Below, piece by piece: positions 1-11,470 of a stretch of 64,000 bases of DNA. A program made the position numbers and the translations under genes. The notes below the pieces were generated by a model that did no database searches, was not told the DNA's origin, and saw nothing but the letters and a program-made list of their open reading frames with translations. Location: assembly GCA_014621425.1 (NCBI GenBank), contig JAANBB010000016.1:186001-250000 (forward strand), given 5' to 3'. The number at the start of each line of letters is the position of its first letter. Within the stretch, counting starts at the first letter, position 1. The stretch is from Cylindrodendrum hubeiense (taxonomy: Eukaryota; Ascomycota; Sordariomycetes; Hypocreales; Nectriaceae).

Positions 1-1933
1 AAGAGTGTATACTAATAGATATTTTAGCTGGGAGATATCTAGTTTAGTATTACTATCTATACTCTAAATTTAAATAGATAGGTTATCTTTTTAGGGGTTA
101 TCTTCTTCTAGGATACTAGTTTTCATTATTTTAGCTAGTATATTATAGCTAGTAAGTATATATTCTCTATAAATAATTATAAGCTAGGCCTAATTAACTT
201 CCTTGATTTTTTTACTAAGATTAATAGGGTTTAGAGTAATTATATATTAGTTTAACTAGAAGATTATAAATTTCTAGGAATAATTTATTATATATATTAC
301 CTCTAGTTACTATATTAAGATACTAATCACTTCTTTATATTAGGGGTTAAGGAAGTAATTCTATCCTTTAACTTATTCTTCTCTAGAAATCTATATAATC
401 TTATTATTTCTTAGAAGAATTATTATAGAGTCTGTTATATATAAGGGTATTCTAGTTAATTTAAACTTATAATATACTATTATTAATAAGTATATTCTAT
501 TAGTTAATCTAATTATTATTTTCTAGGTTAAGTTTAGGATATTTATTTAATAGAATATATTAAATTCTTATCCTAGAAGGAGACTAATATTTAGGCTAGG
601 TATTATTTATATATTAATAATAACTTTTATTAATATTAGTTTCCTGTTTTTATATTTAGATAAGTAAATAATAAAGGTTATCTATTTTTTAGTATAGCTT
701 ATTCTTATATCTTTAAGTTTTACTTAAAGACTTTTATCTATAAAGGTATCTAAAAAGAAAAATAATATTTCCTATAAGATAATTAATCTAATAACTCTAG
801 AATTAAGATAGATTTCTTACTTGGTCTTTCTATAAGATCTAGCTTATACTTAGATCTAGAAATATATATATTATACTAGTAATCTTAGTCCCGGAACAGT
901 TTCTATTAGGATATATTTAATTATAGATAATAATAGAGATATTTTCTATAGAGGGAAAGTGGTATTATTAAACACTGGTTTTCTATTATTAATATCTAGG
1001 ATAAAGTTAATATATTCTACTTATAAGATAATAATAATAGTTTCTTAGATGAATTTATAGAATTTCTTAGTTCTAGATATTATTAGATTATTTATTTTAT
1101 CTTTATTTAAAATCTTATTATTTGTAAAACTTATTATCTTTATAATATAATCTTTAATTAGAGAATAATCTTATTTACTAGCTATTAATACTTACTCTAG
1201 TATTTTCTTAGAAAAGTAAACTTTATTTTAATTATCTATTAAGATATTCTTAATTAGATAATTAATATAATTTCTTTATAGGGTATTACTAGGATATATA
1301 CTTTCTTATTAGAAAGAGTAAGATTAATATACTAGAAATAGTCTAAGAATATCTAAGATTGTTTAGTTAGATTATCCTGGTAACATTTTAATTAGGGTTT
1401 AATTAGGAGGATTAGTATTTAAAGATCTAGATATAGCTAGAGTCTATGGGTATAGAGTTAGTATTCTAGATCTGTGAGTATTTTAGGGAATATACTAATT
1501 TCTAATATTATAATCTTTACTTAGGATATTATATAGTTATTTAGGAGTTTTAATAGATTTTATTATTCCTAGTTAAATAGAGTAGGAAATATTTAGACTT
1601 AAATAGGAAGGTATATTTTATCTTTATTTAGATTTATTTATCTGGTTTTTAAGACTTTCCTTGGTAATAATATAATAAAGGTTTAATATTATATATATAT
1701 ATTACTTAATCTATTTAGGAAGTATTTATAATAGAGTTAGGGTTATTAGTTTTTTATATAGAGGATTATCTAATTTAGTAAAGATAATTAATTTTAGCTA
1801 TATATTATTATACCTAATTATAATAAATTAATATTTTACCTGAGATATCTAGGTATAGAAGTTTACCTAGTTATAAATATCTTAAAGAGTATATTTTAAT
1901 TTATTAAAAGATTATAAGGTAATATTAATTTAT
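1..1933 (-). pseudogene. RIP-mutated retroelement-like coding relic, distal part (split by the MULE)
   Basis: Read on the minus strand, one frame runs from about 1933 to the left edge without interruption if every TAA/TAG is taken as a mutated CAA/CAG codon. That is the pattern RIP leaves. The stretch decoding from about 850 to 430 contains a segment resembling an aspartic-protease fold: a core like I-I-P-S-L-N followed by L-L-L-G-Q-E-F. It may therefore be the gag/protease part of a retroelement; this assignment is inference. The frame continues upstream at 5709-6690, so the two parts were one ORF before the MULE inserted. It is non-functional as it stands, with dozens of stops, and runs off the window. 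Confidence 0.55.
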
Positions 1934-1981
1934 AATAATTACTAGAGGGGTATGACTTTTTACTATACAGGCATAATCTTA
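1934..1981 (+). repeat. Left terminal inverted repeat of the MULE
   Basis: A 48-bp repeat containing ACTAGAGGGG and TATGACTTTTTACTATAC. It pairs with 5661-5708. A further partial copy of the same motif (ATACAGGCATGACTTTTT) follows at about 1981-1999, giving a subterminal duplication on this side only. Confidence 0.85.
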
Positions 1982-2195
1982 TACAGGCATGACTTTTTCT
2001 ATAATCCTTATTAACTTAAAAAAAAAGGTCTCCATATATATACACAATTAAAGGCAGTGAAGCTAGCTTAACTAATAGTTATTATACCCGTATTAAGTCC
2101 GTGATTATAACATTCCACTATTATTATATCAAGATAATATAATTTCAATCTCTTATATTTAAATTCTTAACTTAACTATAAGTGATTAGAATTAT

Positions 2196-2406
2196 ATTAT
2201 ATTATGATAATACTATTAGGTTATCTTAGTTATATTATGATAGTGCTATCGGGTTACCTTAAATTAATATAATTTAATAGTATTATTATAATATTACTAA
2301 GATAACCTGATAGTACTATTATAATATTACTAAGATGACCTAATAGTATTATCGTAATATTACTAAGATAACCTAATAGTACTATTGTGATATCACTAAG
2401 ATGATC
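2196..2406. repeat. 33-bp tandem repeats with an inverted partner array (MULE subterminal region)
   Basis: Four contiguous 33-bp units occupy 2275-2307, 2308-2340, 2341-2373 and 2374-2406; each contains ATTACTAAGAT. About two copies in the opposite orientation lie at 2196-2260, separated by a 14-bp centre, so the region could fold into a long hairpin. Units differ by transitions. In MULEs such subterminal repeats often bind transposase; that role here is inference. Confidence 0.75.
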
Positions 2407-2899
2407 TGATATATAATTAACTATAATAGTATAGTTTTAATTCTTAGAGTTTAAATTTGTATTCTAATTATAAGTAATTAAAATCCTATTATTTCTATCT
2501 TATATTATTCTCTATTATTACTTATTAGTTCCTATTAGCTTCTTATTCTATAAATACTAGGTTATAATCTTTATCTAATAGCTTGTATTCTAGTAAGTTA
2601 TCCAGGATTAAGTATAGCTGACTAACTACGGGTTACTTATATAGTTAATCTAACTTACTAGCTTATCTCCTATTTAATCCTTGCTAATATTAATTGGTTT
2701 TGGTTTTTTATTAGTCTCCCTCACTTACGCTTTATTATTTAATTTATTAATATAATAGTAATTAATTAAGTACTGGTAGTCTGGGATTGACTGTTAATCT
2801 TAATAATTAAATTAGAGGGTATAATTTATGGTGTATTTTTTGGGTGATTGTATAGTGTTAAAGTAATCTTTAAGTTGAGGATATGGCGATATAGATTTT

Positions 2900-4500
2900 A
2901 TAATGATGATTCTTGAAGTTGCTAATATGAATAGATATCTCACTTTATAAACTATAGATCTAAATCTAACTTTTTATAAATTATATAAGAGTATAGGATA
3001 TTAAGTTCTATTAAGATAGAATACTTATTATTACAGTCTTATAGAGGAGTTAGAAAGGGATTCTTTCTAGTTAGTATTATTTTATATGTGATATGATATT
3101 GCCCTTGTATTAAGGCCAGGTCCTTTAAAGAGATTATTGTTTGTAGTTTATCTAGGTATTCTGAGCTTGGTCTAGAGAGATTATGTATTGTAAGTATCTT
3201 ATCTACTATACACTTATTTAAGAAATTGTACTCTTAATCCTTTATTATATCTTGTATTGTCTTAATAAGGTGAAAGAGATTGCTTATATTATTTAATAAA
3301 TAGCTTTTAATATTATTATTACTTGCTTTTGTACTAGATATAATGTAAATACTAAAGTTATAATATATCTTGATAAAGTAGTAAGTTTATTGAGCTCTTA
3401 TAGGTATATAAGTGCTATATAAGTAATATAAGATTAATTGTTAATTATGAAATTCCTTATATAGTATTCTCTAAGCTTTTTTGTGGGCTATCTTATTATT
3501 GGTAAATAGTATAATCTTCTATATCTAAAAGATATTTTGATAAGTATGAGGAATCTTATTAGTTATTGAGCTGTTGATTAATACTTGGTTAACTAGGTTG
3601 AGCTGGGTATAATATTAAGGGGATTTATTAAGATTGTTATTATCTAAGCTACTAATAGGCTCGGATAGCTTGAATTATTTTTACTTTAATTTGAGAAGGA
3701 TATTAGAGTTAATGTAGTAGATGTATAGCTATTATTATAATATAGGAAACTAATTGTCTAAGGCTGTTTTTATTGACTTATTAAAATCTGTGATGATAAT
3801 AGTTAGGTCTTTAATAGATTATTTATTAATTAATTATTAAATCTTCTCTATAAAGAATTGGAATCCTTCCTATCTCTTATTATTAATTAAATTAAATATT
3901 ATATTAAAGACTGTCCTTAAATATGTCTGTCCAGTTATTTGGAAGAGGGATAGTTTAAACTGGTTAGTATTATATATATTATTAAAGCTAATAATATCTA
4001 GAAAGCACTTCTATATTTAAAGATAATAGGAAAAGATCTATATTAAGCTAATAATTTAATTTGGCTTATTATCTACTTATTTTATTAAATAGGGGATTTC
4101 ATTCTTATCAAAAAGTTTAATTAGGGCTATAATAGAGGTATACTTATTTAATTTATTGTAATTAATTATAATCTTAGTGTTATAGATATCCTTTTGAGTA
4201 AAGCTAGTATCTGGGTATTGGTCTTAAATAATTGCTTGTATATTGTAAATATATATATTAACCTGTTAACTTATAGTTTTAAGAGTGGTCCTAATAGGTG
4301 AAGTAAGTTATTAATAGGTAGGATAAGCTAATAGAGTAAGACTAGATTTATAGTTATATTTATTGTATTCTATATTTGGGTATTATTATAAAAACTATTT
4401 TCCTTTTTTAAGAGCTTTAGTAATAACTTATCACTTATAGTTATATTTCCAAGACTTCTACTATTATAATCTAACTCCTTTAATAGGCCGTGATTATCTA
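2900..4500 (-). pseudogene. MULE transposase relic
   Basis: The minus-strand frame decodes to a MULE transposase once TAA/TAG are read as RIP-mutated CAA/CAG. Visible hallmarks in order are a segment ending D-I-Y-N-T (near 4185), a core with N-T-Y-N-T-N followed by Q-I-T-G-Q-T (near 3950), I-I-T-D-F-N-K (near 3800), and a histidine-rich continuation degraded to Y-I-Y-Y-I-N. These fit the conserved D-T-Y..TN and ITD..A..FP..H blocks of the family. Many in-frame stops make it inactive. Boundaries are approximate, because the start and end are not recognisable after RIP. Confidence 0.65.
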
Positions 4501-5224
4501 AATTAATTATATTAAAATATATATTAGATCTTCTGGCCTTAATATTAATATCTATATTATTAAATAATATTAAACCTATACTCCTTCATAAAGGTATTAA
4601 CTATCTTAAAGAGAGTCTTCACATCTAGGATAGTATTACCTAGAATAGGAGGGTTAGGTATTAGCTCTGGTTCCGGGGAGACTGAGGATTATATAGATAT
4701 AGGAAATATACTTGTTAGAGGACTTAATATTAATTATTAATCTTAAAGTAGAGAGTATAGTAGAGGGGGATTATAAGTCCCTAGGTTTAATAGTAATTAG
4801 CCCTATCTCTCTTACTATTTATATACCTGTTTATATTAATAAGTAAGGTTAAATATAAGATACTAACTTTCTCTAATAATCTATTATATAAGTTTTAGAA
4901 TAGATTAGAATTTGGCCTTTATTACTTGAGGTGGTGTTAGAGATATTAGAGGGCTGGATATATAAAATATAGGAGTTGATAATAAATATGGGTATTTATC
5001 TAGGATTAAACTTACTACTTGATGAGTAGATAATAAAATCAGGATAAGATTAATATTAAAATAGATTTTATAATTATTATATATTATCTAGATTAACTTA
5101 TTTATACCTTATTAATTATAAGGTCTAGGAATATTAGAGAATTATTACGGGTATAATATAAAGAGATTATTAATAGTATTATTATCTCTGGTACTATAAA
5201 ATAGAAAGATAGTATTAATTATAG

Positions 5225-5345
5225 TTAATAGACTTGAAGGGTATAATAGACTTAATAGATTAATATCATACTTGATATAATAACTTGAAGGGTATAATAG
5301 ACTTAGTTAGTATAATAGACTTAGTGGGTTAGTATTATACTCTAT
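5225..5345 (+). repeat. Short repeats near the right end of the MULE
   Basis: The motif GGTATAATAGACTTA and variants recur three to four times. This is a second subterminal repeat cluster, unrelated in sequence to the 33-bp array at the left end. Confidence 0.5.
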
Positions 5346-5660
5346 GTAATAGTACTTCTAAGGGATTAATTAATTATTAGGACTTAGGCTTTGACTTTAT
5401 CTTCGGGATCTAAGATCTGGTTTAATATTAGTTTGTTAGTAGTGAGGTATATTTAATCTAGGGGGGGATGGGGGGTGCTGATTAGAGGTGGGCTCTAAGA
5501 GTGGCTATTAGGATATTTATAATAATTATTCCTAGAGATAAGATTATTTTAATTATGATAGGTTAAATATTAAGGGGTATAAAGAGGAAATATGGTAGAA
5601 TTCCTATATATTAATAATTATTTTTAAGTTAATAAGAATAGTGGAAAAGTTATATTTATG

Positions 5661-5708
5661 TAAGATTATACCCGTATAGTAAAAAGTCATGCCCCTCTAG
5701 TAATTGCC
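5661..5708 (-). repeat. Right terminal inverted repeat of the MULE
   Basis: The reverse complement begins GGCAATTACTAGAGGGGC. It is the less mutated of the two ends and keeps the terminal GGC that reads AAT on the left. It is followed directly by the target duplication TAATTTAT. Confidence 0.85.
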
Positions 5709-6690
5709 TAATTTATATTTAGAATTATTCTTTAAGTAAATTATATTAATATCTAAGTTTAATAATAATATTTATATAAGTATTTTACTAGATATTATCT
5801 AGATTATTATTATATTAATTAAGAGTGAATTCTAAGAGAAATTATAGGATATTTATTATTAATAATACTTTATATTCTGATTCTCTGATTATATACTAGG
5901 TTAGGGTATTATTAAAGTATTTCACTTACTAGTAAATAGTCTTAATACTATCTATAATAATATTATTAAATTATTTATTATAGGTTTCTAGAGACTAGAA
6001 TTATTTTACTTCTTTTAGCTAGAAGTGAATATAGGTATTACTTATACTTATTAGAGTGGATTATATATTATCTAATAGTTATTAGAATTATTTGTTAATT
6101 ATAGTAATTATTAGAGGTGTACTAGTTACTAAATCTGGAAGTGAGGCTAGAAGTTAAACTGGAGATCTATTAGTTAGTGTTTATAGTGAAAGATATAGGC
6201 TTATATAATTATCACTCCCTATAAGAGGGTTAGGTAATTCTTAATATTATAATCTTATATTAGTTAGAGAGTCTAGCTATATATTAGCTAGTTCTGTATT
6301 AGCTATAATTATTAATAGACCTAGAAGGGATATTTAATTAATATATAGTTTGCTTTTATAATAAGTGAGGTAATTAGTATAATTATATAATTATATTCTA
6401 TATTTAAGGTATTCAGGGTTATATTCCTAGCTTTATAGACTGTCTATAATAAGATTATAATTGTGATTCTAGGAGTTTATAAGTTATATTAATTAAATAG
6501 GGTAATAGAGATTCTGAACTTCTCTTAGAAGGATTAGGTATTCTTTTCTTTATTATTAAAAAGTTTTAATAATAATATTTTTCTCTATTTTAGTTTATTT
6601 TTTATTAGTTAGTTTAATAAGGGTCTTTTTAATAAAGTAATAATAGATATCTAGGAATTAATAATAAGTAAAAAGGAGTTTTCTATAAAG
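5709..6690 (-). pseudogene. RIP-mutated retroelement-like coding relic, proximal part
   Basis: The minus-strand frame is open across about 980 bp when TAA/TAG are read as CAA/CAG. It is rich in N, I, K and Y, as expected after heavy C-to-T and G-to-A change, and looks gag-like: a long polar N-terminal region without catalytic motifs. It stops at the MULE insertion and resumes in the same orientation at 1933. The start is uncertain; no convincing Met survives. I cannot name the superfamily. Confidence 0.5.
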
Positions 6691-6879
6691 ACTAATATCT
6701 AATAATATATAGAATTATATAATAGAGGGAAGTATATAATTACTATTAAATTAATATAAAATCTACTAATCTAATATAAAGAAAGAAAGAACTATCTAGG
6801 ATTACTAGAGAAATAGTAAAATAAACCTTTTCTATTATTATATAATTAAATATAGAAAGAAGGATAACTTTTAAGATTT

Positions 6880-7135
6880 CTAGAGATTTCCTAGAGTATT
6901 ATATACTCAGGAAATCTCCGGGAAATCTAAGGGAAATCCTCTATTAATTCTCAGAAAAGCTCAGGAAATGGGATTAACTTTCCCAAGGAAATCCCAGGGA
7001 TTTCCCTAGAATTACTTTTCTCATATTCCAGGAAATCCCGCGGAAATCCAGGAACTGTCTAGAATATATCTCAGGATTTCTAGCTAATTTCTTTTTCTAA
7101 TCCTTGGAAATATTCCTGGGTATTTCCTCTAACTA
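6880..7135. repeat. Cluster of GGAAATCC-type motifs in both orientations
   Basis: Within about 250 bp the core GGAAAT or its complement ATTTCC occurs roughly a dozen times, for example GGGAAATCC, AGGAAATCCC and GGGATTTCCC. The block is clearly less AT-rich than the sequence on both sides and carries no open frame. It separates the copia relic from the retroelement relic to its left. It could be LTR or leader sequence of one of them, or an independent satellite-like repeat. Confidence 0.6.
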
Positions 7136-7149
7136 GCCCAGACCACCAT

Positions 7150-9798
7150 ACTATAGTAAGGCACATTATTAAGGATAATACTGATACCCTATTATTACCA
7201 GGTTTTATAATATTTTTATATATCTTTGATTATTGTAAAAGCCTTGGATTTATAGATCTGTAGGTAGTTTAGATAGGGGACCTTTAGAGTCTGGCTATAT
7301 CTATCTTACTGGGCTATAGTTATGTGAAACTAGTTATAAGAGGTATTCTAGATATAGATATATTTAGGGGTTTGGTTATATAAGTAGATAGTAGTCTAAT
7401 AGATCTTAATCTATAGATATAAGGGAAATTGGGTTCCTATCCTTATTATTCTAATCTTAATCTTGATAATCCTTTTAGAGACCTTAGTATTATTATTCTG
7501 GGTAGCTATATCTATTACTATTAACTTTATGATTATACTTATCTATATAAGGAATTAATATATTAATTAGGGCTAGTCTTTAGACCTTCCTAGGATTTCC
7601 CTATTATATTTAATAATTTGTGGCTTAATCTGGTATTACCAGACTAGATAACTGAAGAAGTTCTTAAATATAGGGATAAGATCTTTATATTTCCGGGTCT
7701 TTAAATAATAGTCCTAGATATAGCCAGAATAGTGGTCTATTATAAGAAGTAGACTGATATATCTAGTCAGATCCTCTTTCAGATCGTGGAAGTCAATAAC
7801 TAGTCTTAGCCCAGGGCCTGATCCTAGGTCCCTAGGCCTCTAGCTAACCTAACGCTTTATCTTTAATATATTATAGTTATTGTATTTAATAATTATGATC
7901 TCTTTAATCCGGGCTCTTATTACCTTCTGGACTAGCCTTTCTAGGGCTTGGGGCCCTGGATAACCAAGGTGTAAATATTATTATCTTATATCCTGCTTAA
8001 TCTCCCTAAACTAGATTATTAAATTAAACTAGCTTTATTAGATAGGGAAGGTGATAACTATCTAATTATATAGAATATCTTCTATAATAAATTAATCATA
8101 TTAATCTATTAGATAATAGATAACTAACCTAGCTATTATACAGAGATAATTAAAGGCTAGGTATATGTCCTACTAATAATCCCTGTATTATAGCTATTAT
8201 AGAGATATTAGGTTATAAGGGAAGTCAGGGTAATAGGTTATATTAAATAGACAAATAGACTGAGGCCCTATTAATTCCTTGGTTATAATATTAACCTGGT
8301 TATATCCTTAGATAATAACCTAATATTTTCTAGTAACTAGAAAGTTATTTACTCTAGCTAGCTAATATCTATTAAACTGGCTGAGCTAATTGAAGATGTA
8401 GATCGTTGCCCTAGAATCTAGGATCGTAGACTTTTATAAGGGATATTAGGTAATAGAAAAAGTGATTCTGATTGTGGTCTTCAGGTTAGGATAGCTTTCA
8501 ATTTCCCTATCTAGTTAATCTAACTTGACAGGTCTTACTAATCCTTTAAGGGCTTTGATCTTATCCTTTAGATCTCGAGTTATAAGGTGATATATAACTG
8601 TATCCTTTATTATAGGATTAGATTTAAATTAATCTGGTATCTTAGAGGGAAAGGTATAGAAGTAAGTAACTAGGCTATACTAGCTACTATAAGTATTATA
8701 ATAAGGCTTATCTTTTATTATCTTGGGTATTGATTTTTTCTTTATTTTAAACTCTATCTTAGACTCTGGCTTTAAGCTAGACTTGTATTTCTTCGCATTT
8801 TACCTTAATCTGGTTAATCTGGACAGTCTGGACTGTTGTGGGTCTTCTAGATCTGGGTTAGCTTGATCTTCCAGATCCAGGTTATTTCTAAAGATCGGGC
8901 TAAAAGCCTCTCTTCTAACCTGGGTTGTGGCTATCTTAGTAAACTGCTGATAGTCTCGCTAGCTAATCTCTGTGTGAAGGTTCTTTATTATAATCCGGAT
9001 TGTCAGGGTCTTATCTTCTAGCTTATCCTGATAGATCCCTTAATAATTCGAGACCTAGTTTTCTAGGACTGGTTAAATTGTATTACATAGGTTATTAAAT
9101 CATATATTCAGGTTATTTAGGTTTCTGATCCCTTTAGTTTGGGCTTAGTAGGTTACTTTTTCCTAGTTAATAAACTAGGTAGGGAAATTCTTAACTACCT
9201 TAGGTATAATAAAAAGGATTATCTAATATTTAATTAGGGTCTTATTTTACTATTCTATTATTGTGGTCCTAATACTAGCTTAAAGATTAATATACTAGAT
9301 TCTTAGATCTTGTTCTGGATTATAGGAGTTATTAGCTAGGCTCTTAATAATTGTCTCCAAGACCTAATCCCTTATCTTAATTATCACATAATACTGTTCT
9401 TTATATTATCTATAGTCTTAATTATAGTCCTTATAGTCAGACTGATAGGTAGCTTTATCTTCCACAATTAGGTCTTTAATAGAACTAGCTAGCTAGGTTA
9501 GATCAGTTATCTTGGCTATATATATAAGAAGAAGGGTCTAATTAGAGCTCTGACTCTTAGACTATCAGGTCTGATAGGGTCAATTGGGCTCGATCTATTA
9601 TAGAGGGATTCTTTAGAAATAGCTATTGAAGGTTAGTATAGCCAGCTCTTCTATAGGCTATTCTAATCCCTTAGGATTAATAACCTTCTAGATCTTCCCT
9701 GAAATTGCTTTCGTCTTGAAGGTCCTATCCCAGTCTGCCCAGTCTTGAAAGGTCCTAAGATAGTCCCTCTATTTAGATACGGTATTTTTAGCTAACAT
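7150..9798 (-). pseudogene. Ty1/copia retrotransposon gag-protease-integrase relic (RIP-mutated, truncated)
   Basis: Starting at the ATG at 9798-9796 the minus strand reads as a fungal copia polyprotein with Q codons turned into stops. The gag N-terminus has the F-x-D-W-x-x-W-x-x-x-F-K-x-K-A-I-S-G-K-I pattern (about 9750-9660). A protease motif with D-S-x-A-T lies near 8430, followed by a typical Y-P-D-F-x-x-N-L-I-S-L block. GAG-pre-integrase H-L-G-Y-P-G-P-Q-A-L lies near 7960, then an integrase core with L-L-I-I-D-H-Y-S-G-Y near 7740. Past about 7150 the frame is lost, and reverse transcriptase and RNase H are not found in the window. The element is dead and 3'-truncated relative to its own orientation. 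Confidence 0.8.
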
Positions 9799-9875
9799 TA
9801 CTATCTTTGGAACAGATTGATATTCGTATCGCGATAGCTGCACAGCTAGCTTCTCGAGTAAATGAGACTCTTAAT

Positions 9876-10079
9876 TGTTGGATTGTGTACGGTACATTCG
9901 ATCAAGTGGTCTTAGTGTTCAATAGAGTGTGGATTTAAAGCTGATGATTGTATTGATGCTTGAGGGCCTCGAGCCCCTCTTTTCTATGAGGGGTTTTTAT
10001 CTCAATCTCACGCCCCCTCTGACTAAGACTAGGATATCGATATATCAAGGAGTTGCAGAAATCCGATTCCAATCTAACA
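9876..10079 (-). repeat. Long terminal repeat of the copia relic (about 204 bp)
   Basis: It lies just upstream of the relic's gag start. On the plus strand it opens TGTTGGATTG and closes CAATCTAACA, an inverted pair with one C-to-T change, the canonical TG...CA ends of an LTR. No second copy was seen at the other side. The LTR is much less AT-biased than the coding part. A weak open frame across it (9929-10243) is not a gene. Confidence 0.6.
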
Positions 10080-11470
10080 ATTGTCTGGGGGCGATTATAC
10101 TAAATTTACGACAACCATGCCGCGCTTTTCGGGTCTTAGAATACCGAGCTGAGGCAGAACGACACAATTGTCTTCAATTCATGCCGCGTGGCGATACTGC
10201 GATGATGGCGTTAAATGCTTGTTATGGAACTGGTGGCTTCTAGATCAGATATCTGACATTTTGATACGCAGCGGGTGCCATTTAATCGCATGGTCCTCCA
10301 AAATACTGGAAGTTGAAGTTAATTGCCCATTTTTACCCTGATAGTGCTCGTTAGTAGTTGACTCAGAACAGGCAACAAGGCCAGTTGTAGAGAGACTTCA
10401 TGTGATGTAGCGAATTTCCAAGCATCCTCCCGGCACGTCCGGAACCCATCAGCTTTTCAAATTTAATTTGTCTCTGTTTGGACTCCTTGCAAGAACTCTC
10501 TTGTAGGGATTGATCTCAGTGAGCAGGAAGGACGAGTGGGATGAAATATTCACTCCTTGCAGCGGGCCCACAAACGCGATGCGCTCCAGGGGAACACAAT
10601 TATCACCTTGATACGAAGCTCGACGAGATCCCTAGAGCTAGAGACATCATCATCTACCCCTCAGTCATCTTGAGATTCACATAGGAAAAGTCTACGCCAA
10701 CGCATCCATACTACAGAGTAAGTGACCGTCAGCATCGAGCTCAGCTACAAAACGCATACCCAATCCGCGAAACCGTGCCGCCGCTACAAGCTGTTCCACT
10801 GTTGGCAGTTCTCATATGCCCGCTAGCGGAGCAAACTCTCCGACCGAGTTATCATGGATGAGGTCTGGCACCGTAAAAGGCCACCAGGGATATATCAGTG
10901 CATCGAGCCATGTTCAAGGCCGTTAGGAATAGGCGGGCGATCTCTGTTGCGAAGAGTAGTTCATCCGGATACGAAAAAGCGTTGGGTGCCGCTTTGCTGC
11001 CAATCTAGTCAAACGGCCTTGGTACTCCCCATCTGGCTCGCAAATAGATAATTCTAAGTAATTTCTATGAATTTATTTACATCCTTTGCTGCCGGAATCT
11101 ATTATCAACTGTTTCGGGTTCCTGACCGACGCTGCTAAGGAGAAAATTGGTACTTGGGCATGTGTTCTTTATATTTGATGGTTTTGTGTTCGGCTCAGAA
11201 GAAAGAAAAAACACATGCAAGAACTGACTTGGCAGTTTAATATCTGCGTGCTTCTTCTACCATCAAGCTTTCCCTTTCACATGATGAATTTCAGAAACTC
11301 GGGTTCATTACAACCTAAAGCCTAGTTGATGCGGCCTAAGTTGGTCGCTTCGTTGTGGTATTGCTATAGGGTAGGTCTCAATATCTGTTAAATTGACCTC
11401 CATTCCCATGTTTGAAATCATTATTTTCGTTACATTGCATCGCTCGCTGTCAACTCACTTTCTCATAAAA
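10080..11470. other. Intergenic, no gene seen
   Basis: Composition returns to normal after the LTR. The only open frames are short and have no recognisable features. The downstream end abuts the 3' end of the DUF3431 gene. Confidence 0.6.

Larger units (their letters stand above)
1934..5708 (-). mobile_element. Mutator-like (MULE) DNA transposon, RIP-inactivated, 3.8 kb
   Basis: The ends are exact. Bases 1934-1981 and the reverse complement of 5661-5708 match at 42 of 48 positions, and all six differences are transitions as RIP produces. The flanks carry a direct repeat TAATTTAT (1926-1933 and 5709-5716). The next base also matches, so the duplication is 8 or 9 bp; RIP of the terminal GGC to AAT on the left makes 8 bp the more economical reading. 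The minus strand between the ends decodes to a MULE-type transposase. Size, long terminal repeats and target duplication resemble fungal Hop-like MULEs. The element sits inside the frame of another transposon, so it is the younger insertion. Confidence 0.8.

Noticed and set aside
1..10100. CRISPR or bacterial mobile element as explanation of the repeats
   Set aside because: Repeat units abut or are irregular, there are no spacers, and the sequence is eukaryotic with transposon ends.
9929..10243. 104-codon plus-strand frame
   Set aside because: It starts at a GTG and crosses the proposed LTR and its terminal inverted repeat; no domain or signal peptide.
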